Positions 5,362-9,068 of a DNA stretch of 9,068 bases are shown here, in pieces (position 1 is the first letter of the stretch; every line of letters starts with the position of its first letter). The position numbers were made by a program, and so were the translations under genes. Origin of the DNA: JAZQNC01 sp045536155 (GTDB lineage: Bacteria; Bacillota; Clostridia; Oscillospirales; CAG-272); NCBI GenBank assembly GCA_045536155.1, contig JAZSMZ010000036.1:1-9068 (forward strand). Direction: 5' to 3'. The notes beneath the pieces are model-generated. The model saw only the letters and a program-made list of their open reading frames with translations. It did not search any database and had not been told where the DNA came from.

Positions 5362-5410
5362 AAAAACCACCCTTCATATTCATTTAAAAGGATATGAAAG
5401 GTGGTTTTTT
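5362..5410 (+). terminator. Long hairpin terminator abutting the cwlD start codon
   Basis: Bases 5362-5381 pair with 5390-5409 in a stem of about 20 bp with one C/A mismatch, an 8-nt loop and a six-T run (5405-5410). It should end the 4736-5347 transcript. The T run touches the cwlD ATG at 5411, and the only plausible cwlD ribosome site (AGGTGG, 5399-5404) lies inside the 3' arm, so the same structure would also hide that site. Confidence 0.85.
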
Positions 5411-6136
5411 ATGCATAAAACGCAATCAGGAAAATATGCTCTCTTTTGTGTGCGATTTGTCACTTTTGTGCTCGTTTTTGCGCTTATCTCCTTATGCTTT
5501 ACCGCGATATTTTATTCGTGCGCCGAAAAAATAAACTCCGCCGCATCGGGGGAGATTGGCAGGATATACATAATCGATGCGGGTCACGGGGGCGTGGACG
5601 GCGGAGCTCTCGGCTACGACGGCACGCGAGAAAGTGATCTTAATTTGAAAACTGCCGTTATCGTGCGCGATATTATGACAGTTTTAGGGCATAACACCGT
5701 TCTCACCCGCGACAGCGATACCATGCTCAGCGACGGCGGCGAGGGGACGAACAAGATGCGCGATCTGAGATGCAGGCTGAAAATCTGTAATGACAATCCC
5801 GAGGGAGTGTTTGTCAGCATACATATGAACAAGTTTCCCGACACGAAATACTCGGGACTTCAGGTGTGGTACTCGCCGAATGACAAGTCGAGCGGCAATA
5901 TCGCGTCGGCAATTCAAACGCGCGCGCGGGAGATTCTCGATCCGACAAACGACCGCGAGACAAAAGAGGCCACTTCGGCGATATACCTGCTCTATCATTC
6001 GACTATCCCGTCGGTGCTCGTCGAGTGCGGATTTTTGTCGAACAAAGAGGAGCTTAAAAGGCTCAAAACGCACGAATACCGTCAAAAGCTGGGCGCGGCG
6101 ATCGCCATCGGAGTGCTGGCGGGGGACGATGTGTGA
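5411..6136 (+). CDS. cwlD: N-acetylmuramoyl-L-alanine amidase, CwlD type
   Basis: A 241-residue Amidase_3 enzyme. An N-terminal signal or anchor segment (about 12-36) leads to a catalytic domain (51-236). The zinc ligands are visible as H59 in DAGHGG, E74 in TRESDLN and H138 in SIHMN, with catalytic E205 in VECGFLSN. Length and architecture match CwlD, which with a deacetylase makes muramic-delta-lactam in the spore cortex, needed for germination. Other Amidase_3 hydrolases remain possible, but the single domain without cell-wall repeats favours CwlD. The ATG at 5411 has AGGTGG 6 bp upstream, although that site is buried in the hairpin at 5362-5410. No sigma-A promoter is visible between the preceding gene and this start. 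Confidence 0.88.
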   Translation: MHKTQSGKYALFCVRFVTFVLVFALISLCFTAIFYSCAEKINSAASGEIGRIYIIDAGHGGVDGGALGYDGTRESDLNLKTAVIVRDIMTVLGHNTVLTRDSDTMLSDGGEGTNKMRDLRCRLKICNDNPEGVFVSIHMNKFPDTKYSGLQVWYSPNDKSSGNIASAIQTRAREILDPTNDRETKEATSAIYLLYHSTIPSVLVECGFLSNKEELKRLKTHEYRQKLGAAIAIGVLAGDDV

Positions 6137-6145
6137 ATACTTACG

Positions 6146-6172
6146 AAAAAAGATCCATGGTTGGATTTTTTT
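6146..6172 (+). terminator. Terminator of cwlD
   Basis: A short stem ATCCA/TGGAT (6153-6157 and 6162-6166), extended by A-T pairs from the flanking A run, is followed by seven T (6166-6172). It lies 10 bp after the cwlD stop. Confidence 0.75.
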
Positions 6173-6181
6173 GCGATGGTA

Positions 6182-6210
6182 TTTACATTTTTTGCAAAAT
6201 ATGATATACT
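6182..6210 (+). promoter_or_regulatory. Promoter of the 6262 gene
   Basis: TTTACA (6182-6187) and TATACT (6205-6210) are separated by exactly 17 bp, each one or two bases from sigma-A consensus. They lie just after the cwlD terminator and 51 bp before the start codon. Confidence 0.75.
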
Positions 6211-6261
6211 GATAACATAGAATTGGTTTTGGCAGTGACCAAACATTATTTCGGAGCGAAA

Positions 6262-6906
6262 ATGAAGACCAGATACAAAATAATAATCATAATATTAATT
6301 GTTTTGCTTTTAATAGCGTTATTTAAAGAGTGTAAAAACCAAGAAACCGAATGGACACCAAACCCTACAACAACACTTCACATACCCCCGATTTTCTTTA
6401 ATACATTCTTAGGAGAAGAATCGGGAGAGGAATTTTGCAGAACTAAAAGAGATCTTTTCATTAAAGGTAAGGTAGCTGAATGCGGATGTGTTGTTTTAAC
6501 TTTATATAGCAAAGATATACCTGAATGGAAGAGTAAAATAACTCTCCTACAAATACTACAGTGTGTGCTTGGAGAATACCGGGATATCGGCGTAAAGGTA
6601 GACTATTCGCTGGATGTGTATGGATTAATGAAAAATGCTGATTCTTGCGAATTTGAAATTTCTGATGACTTTACAAAAGTGGTTGTATCAGCGGCTGAAA
6701 TTTTCGATAAAATGCAGTTTTCTTTCTATTATGCGTATATAACAATGGCATGTGCTGTGATGCAAATATTTGAAGGTAAAACTTGTGAAGAAATCAATGT
6801 TGAAGTTACCTATTTGAGCAAGAGTGGTAAAGTGTTGGATGTTTTAAACTATCCATGGGAAGTAAACAAGCATATATCATTCACATTCGATGAGTTGATG
6901 GAATGA
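6262..6906 (+). CDS. Membrane-anchored protein of unknown function, AT-rich
   Basis: A 214-residue protein I do not recognise. MKTRYK followed by an unbroken hydrophobic run (about 7-20) gives an N-terminal anchor. C24 in FKEC does not fit a lipobox, so a plain signal anchor is more likely than a lipoprotein. The remaining 190 residues would be outside the membrane, with seven or more cysteines including ECGCV, and no catalytic motif seen. The ATG at 6262 is chosen because GGAG (6253-6256 region) precedes it; an in-frame upstream start at 6223 has no ribosome site. Codon use is strikingly AT-rich against cwlD and tepA, suggesting acquisition by transfer. It has its own promoter and terminator and does not share the cassette ends. 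Confidence 0.8.
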   Translation: MKTRYKIIIIILIVLLLIALFKECKNQETEWTPNPTTTLHIPPIFFNTFLGEESGEEFCRTKRDLFIKGKVAECGCVVLTLYSKDIPEWKSKITLLQILQCVLGEYRDIGVKVDYSLDVYGLMKNADSCEFEISDDFTKVVVSAAEIFDKMQFSFYYAYITMACAVMQIFEGKTCEEINVEVTYLSKSGKVLDVLNYPWEVNKHISFTFDELME

Positions 6907-6931
6907 TTAAATACGTGGTAACGGGTATTTT

Positions 6932-6958
6932 AGCCGCGCCTTCGGGTGCGGCTGTTTT
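6932..6958 (+). terminator. Terminator of the 6262 gene
   Basis: A 9-bp stem AGCCGCGCC/GGTGCGGCT with a TTCG tetraloop (6932-6953) is followed by GTTTT. It is GC-rich and stable, with a short T tail. Confidence 0.75.
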
Positions 6959-6966
6959 CGTCTTAC

Positions 6967-7005
6967 AAAAAAAGATCGTGTACCCGAAAATACACGATCT
7001 TTTTT
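6967..7005. terminator. Bidirectional terminator between convergent genes
   Basis: A perfect stem GATCGTGTA/TACACGATC (6974-6982 and 6991-6999) is flanked by seven A and six T, so it works on both strands. It lies 12 bp beyond the pduL stop and serves as the main pduL terminator. Confidence 0.9.
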
Positions 7006-7016
7006 GTTGTCGATTA

Positions 7017-7592
7017 TTATTTTACGATTCTGCCGTAGCACTTGCCGAATGCGCAAGCTGCATTAGCTTCGTCGGTGTCGATGTGCATAGCGCCGCAGAA
7101 GCTGGGGCTTACGCGAACAACTACACCACCCAAAATTGCGGGGCGCTGCTCGGAGATGATCTCAACCGAAACAACTTCCTTGTCGCTAACGCCGAGATCG
7201 GCTGCTTCTTCGGGAGTAACGTGGATGTGACGCTTTGCAGCGATAACGCCTTCAGCAAGGTCAACCTCGCCGCAAGGACCGACGAGCTTGCATCCGGGAG
7301 AGCCTGCGGTGTCGCCGCTTTCACGAACGGGAGCATCGATTCCGAGGGTACGAGCATCGGTGAGGGAAACCTCAACCTGAGATGCCTTACGTGCGGGACC
7401 GAGAATAGATACGTTGGGAATGGACTTCTTGGGACCTACGATGGTAACTCTTTCTTCGCAAGCGTACAGACCGGGCTGGCTGAGCTCCTTCTTAGTGTGA
7501 AGGGTTGCGCCCTCGCCGAAGAGGATCGCGATGTGCTCTTCGCAAAGATGTACGTGACGGGCCGAAGTTTCAACTAAAATTTTATCTGCCAT
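7017..7592 (-). CDS. pduL: Phosphate propanoyltransferase / phosphotransacylase, PduL family
   Basis: A 191-residue PduL-type enzyme transferring an acyl group between CoA and phosphate. The duplicated metal-binding signature is clear: HVH at 13-15, HIH at 122-124 and MHIDTDEAN at 169-177, with GPCGEVDLAEGVIAAKRH around 105-122. There is no N-terminal extension acting as a microcompartment encapsulation peptide, and no pdu/eut neighbours, so it most likely works in the cytosol in acetyl- or propionyl-phosphate formation, feeding acetate or propionate kinase. The start is ATG at 7592, with AGGAGG at 7602-7607. The GC-rich codon use and strong ribosome site suggest high expression. The acyl preference cannot be read from sequence. 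Confidence 0.93.
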   Translation of the reverse strand: MADKILVETSARHVHLCEEHIAILFGEGATLHTKKELSQPGLYACEERVTIVGPKKSIPNVSILGPARKASQVEVSLTDARTLGIDAPVRESGDTAGSPGCKLVGPCGEVDLAEGVIAAKRHIHVTPEEAADLGVSDKEVVSVEIISEQRPAILGGVVVRVSPSFCGAMHIDTDEANAACAFGKCYGRIVK

Positions 7593-7630
7593 TTTAAAAA
7601 TTCCTCCTGTGAATAAATTCATTAAAAGTA

Positions 7631-7659
7631 ATTATACTATAAATATGTTAAAAAGTAAA
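7631..7659 (-). promoter_or_regulatory. Promoter of pduL
   Basis: On the minus strand a perfect TATAAT (7636-7631) lies 17 bp from a -35-like TTTACT (7659-7654). It gives a short leader with an ideal AGGAGG. The region between pduL and tepA (7593-7746) is otherwise AT-rich; I see no convincing plus-strand promoter for tepA. Confidence 0.75.
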
Positions 7660-7746
7660 TATGTTTATGAAAATATTAAGCGTTTGAAGATGATAAATGG
7701 CGATACTTTGCGCAAAAAAGGAGATCGGGAGCGAGGTGAGGATAAA

Positions 7747-8448
7747 ATGAGGCATGAAAAGCGAGTAAATGAGCATACCGACGAAGATAACATATTCGAC
7801 GGCGAGATGTCAGCTCTGGAGCACGTCGGATCAATCACCGCAGGTGATGACGGACTCCGTATTCATTGCATGAGCATTATCGGACAAATAGAGGGTCATT
7901 ATCTTTTGCCTAGCGGACAAAAGAGTACCAAATACGAACACATACTACCCCTTTTGGCAGCCATCGAGATGAGCGACAAGATCGACGGACTGCTTTTTAT
8001 CCTCAACACCGTCGGCGGCGAAGTCGAGGCGGGGCTGTGCATCGCCGAGATGATCGCATCGATGTCAAAGCCGACGGCGTCACTGGTGCTGGGCGGCGGA
8101 CATTCGATAGGAGTGCCCCTTGCCGTTGCGGCAAAGCGATCGTTTATCGTCCCCTCCGCCACAATGACTCTCCATCCCGTCCGCATCAACGGTACCCTTA
8201 TCGGCGCGCCCCAGACGTATTATATGCTGAGCAAAATGCAGGATCGGATCGTTTCCTTTGTAACCGAGCATTCGGGCATTAAAGAGAACGATTTCCGCCG
8301 CCTTATCATGCGTCCCGACGAGATGGCAAACGACATCGGTACCCTGCTTGACGGCAACGAGGCGGTAAAGATCGGGCTGATCGACGAGCTTGGCGGACTA
8401 TCCTCGGCCATTGATGCGATAAGAAAAATGAGATCGAATGAAAAATGA
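7747..8448 (+). CDS. tepA: ClpP-like serine protease, TepA family
   Basis: A 233-residue protein of the ClpP/crotonase fold, close in length to Bacillus TepA/YmfB (about 245). The oxyanion strand FILNTVGGEVEAG is at 84-96, the nucleophile S120 in LGGGHSIGVP and the catalytic H143 in MTLHPVR. The third residue is probably an Asp near 191-196, before DGNEAVKIGLIDELGG. TepA proteins are membrane-associated ClpP-like peptidases without Clp ATPase motifs, linked to protein translocation and to spore-protein turnover in Bacillus. A long open frame runs up to 7609, but GAGGTGA about 7 bp before the ATG at 7747 and family length set the start. Its stop is about 14 bp before the second cassette, so its own terminator may have been replaced. 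Confidence 0.9.
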   Translation: MRHEKRVNEHTDEDNIFDGEMSALEHVGSITAGDDGLRIHCMSIIGQIEGHYLLPSGQKSTKYEHILPLLAAIEMSDKIDGLLFILNTVGGEVEAGLCIAEMIASMSKPTASLVLGGGHSIGVPLAVAAKRSFIVPSATMTLHPVRINGTLIGAPQTYYMLSKMQDRIVSFVTEHSGIKENDFRRLIMRPDEMANDIGTLLDGNEAVKIGLIDELGGLSSAIDAIRKMRSNEK

Positions 8449-8521
8449 CAGCCAAGCGCAGGTTCTCATAAGGAAGGTTGCCTTCAGATGTGAATTTGAC
8501 TCGCAGAAAACAAATAATAAT

Positions 8522-8551
8522 CCCCGATAGATTTTAAAAAATCCATCGGGG
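8522..8551 (-). terminator. Terminator of cassette-2 cargo gene
   Basis: Stem CCCCGAT/ATCGGGG (8522-8528 and 8545-8551) is extended by GATTT/AAATC-type pairing after one mismatch, 9 bp beyond the cargo stop. On the minus strand it is followed by ATTATTATTTG, as in cassette 1. Paired positions differ from 2938-2968 in a compensating way (C-G becomes T-A). Confidence 0.7.
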
Positions 8552-8560
8552 GTTCGTTAT

Positions 8561-8926
8561 TTATTTAGTGTGTAAAATTTCGATATTCCCATCTACAAAT
8601 CCAACACCAACACCATCTTTTGATTTCAGCAATTCTGCATATTTGCCATTTTCTAAATATTGGCTTAGTTCTTTAACCATATATTCTAAAGCTTCGTCCC
8701 ATTCACACTCCATTTCCCAATTATACAAACACTCTCGTGATCCAAAATCGGTCAATTCATTACATGCCCAGTCCTCGTCTTCAAGGTCAAAGCGTTCTGT
8801 TCCGACCAATTCCATTGCCCAGCTTCCATCGGATTCCTCATAAAGATTAAAGCAAAAAGCTACAACAGTATTGGGAATTTCTTGATCCAAAATTTTATCA
8901 ATCCAATTTGATACGCTGTTATTCAT
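8561..8926 (-). CDS. Cassette-2 cargo: acidic small protein of unknown function, 121 aa
   Basis: No family recognised. The protein is soluble and very acidic: 28 Asp/Glu against 8 Lys/Arg. It has five tryptophans (8, 36, 53, 70, 76) and four cysteines (25, 55, 66, 74). A FNLYEESDGSWAMELVG hairpin-like segment (26-42), a DLEDEDWAC stretch (47-55) and a long helix-like EALEYMVKELSQYLENGKYAELL (78-100) end in a GVGVGFVDG turn (105-113). The ATG at 8926 has GGAG at 8936-8939. Strong negative charge with conserved-looking Trp is common among immunity proteins of polymorphic toxins, but this is only resemblance. It is AT-rich like the first cargo and has the identical coding length (366 bp), with no visible similarity. 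It lies between the same regulatory flanks. Confidence 0.82.
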   Translation of the reverse strand: MNNSVSNWIDKILDQEIPNTVVAFCFNLYEESDGSWAMELVGTERFDLEDEDWACNELTDFGSRECLYNWEMECEWDEALEYMVKELSQYLENGKYAELLKSKDGVGVGFVDGNIEILHTK

Positions 8927-8968
8927 TATTCTTTTCTCCGTTCATCAAATTCTTATTTATCGTTCTGT

Positions 8969-9002
8969 TTTATCGCCAGTTTCGCCTTTGTATTACAAAC
9001 GC
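8969..9002 (-). promoter_or_regulatory. Promoter and palindrome of cassette-2 cargo
   Basis: The boxes of cassette 1 recur: minus-strand TTGTAA (8998-8993), 18-bp spacer, GATAAA (8974-8969). The palindrome GCCTTTGTA-T-TACAAACGC (8984-9002) covers the -35 with one mismatch. The start codon is about 42 bp downstream, further than in cassette 1, because the sequence diverges after the -10. Confidence 0.55.
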
Positions 9003-9026
9003 TTCGGGCAAAGCCCATACCCCTTT

Positions 9027-9068
9027 GTAGGGCGGGGGTTTACTCCCGCCGTCTTGTTGGCTTAGATC
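9027..9068. repeat. GC-rich inverted repeat, left arm, cut by window end
   Basis: Bases 9027-9051 are identical to the left arm of the repeat at 3440-3464. The central part then diverges and the right arm is outside the window. Confidence 0.75.

Larger units (their letters stand above)
8463..9068. mobile_element. Cassette copy 2 (right end outside window), different cargo gene
   Basis: Same plan as 2810-3549. The end core TTCTCATAAGGAAG (8463-8476) equals 2825-2838. AATTTGA (8493-8499) and CGCAGAAAACAAATAATAA (8502-8520) equal 2910-2916 and 2919-2937. The hairpin terminator 8522-8551 matches 2938-2968 in structure. A minus-strand cargo follows. Bases 8968 onward match 3376 onward through promoter, palindrome, GGGCAAAGCCCATACCCCTT and the GC-rich arm at 9027-9051, with two substitutions and a 5-base gap over about 85 bases. 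The outer CCACC part of the left inverted repeat is degraded here. The cargo is unrelated. The right terminus lies beyond 9068. Confidence 0.75.

Noticed and set aside
6223..6261. Upstream start (13 extra codons) for the 6262 gene
   Set aside because: There is no ribosome site before it, and GGAG lies at proper distance before the ATG at 6262, which also gives a clean N-terminal anchor.
6903..7577. Long plus-strand open frame of 224 codons opposite pduL
   Set aside because: It has no ribosome site, runs through both terminators and lies antisense to a gene with clear PduL motifs, so it is a shadow of pduL codon use.
7609..7746. 46-codon N-terminal extension of tepA
   Set aside because: The upstream ATG has no ribosome site and the extension is AT-rich intergenic sequence overlapping the pduL promoter; GAGGTGA and family length favour 7747.
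8969..9068. Start of a further gene at the window end
   Set aside because: The stretch aligns with the promoter and inverted-repeat region of cassette 1 and has no usable reading frame.

Overview
The window looks like chromosome of a low-to-mid GC, endospore-forming Firmicute, probably Clostridia (Oscillospiraceae/Lachnospiraceae-like). This rests on AGGAGG-type ribosome sites, sigma-A promoters, a PadR / DUF1700 / DUF4097 operon, a CwlD-type cortex amidase, a TepA-type ClpP-like protease and a free-standing PduL phosphotransacylase. The species assignment is inference; no rRNA or other strong taxonomic marker is present.

Layout. Positions 1-133 end in the 3' part of a tRNA (anticodon loop CCT, probably Arg) with no matching 5' part, followed by a good terminator. 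This is what one flank of an element integrated in a tRNA gene looks like. Positions 134-398 carry no gene, only a 145-bp cluster of hairpins and a second terminator. Positions 399-2799 hold a four-gene plus-strand operon: padR, a DUF1700 (HAAS) membrane protein, a DUF4097 adhesin-like beta-repeat protein and a VanZ-family membrane protein. Its sigma-A promoter carries a palindrome over the -10 box that is a likely PadR autoregulatory operator. Positions 2810-3549 are a 740-bp unit with 32-bp inverted ends holding one small minus-strand gene. Next come a minus-strand XerC/XerD-type recombinase (3555-4571), a plus-strand membrane protein (4736-5347), cwlD (5411-6136), an AT-rich membrane-anchored orphan gene (6262-6906), minus-strand pduL (7017-7592) and plus-strand tepA (7747-8448). 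From about 8463 to the window edge lies a second unit of the same design as 2810-3549.

The main discovery is that pair of units. Both start with the same end motif and the same AT-rich leader plus hairpin terminator. Both end with the same promoter region of about 100 bp (a palindrome over the -35 box, then a GC-rich inverted repeat). Both carry one 121-residue minus-strand gene, but the two proteins are not recognisably related. Each sits just behind the stop codon of a plus-strand housekeeping gene. This is the pattern of a mobile or recombining cassette family with interchangeable cargo. No transposase is encoded inside the complete copy, so movement would have to be supplied in trans.

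How the genes fit together: the first operon is a self-regulated envelope module. cwlD belongs to spore cortex maturation, pduL to acyl-phosphate/acetate metabolism and tepA to membrane-associated proteolysis. The two cassette genes and the AT-rich orphan look like accessory DNA between these core genes.
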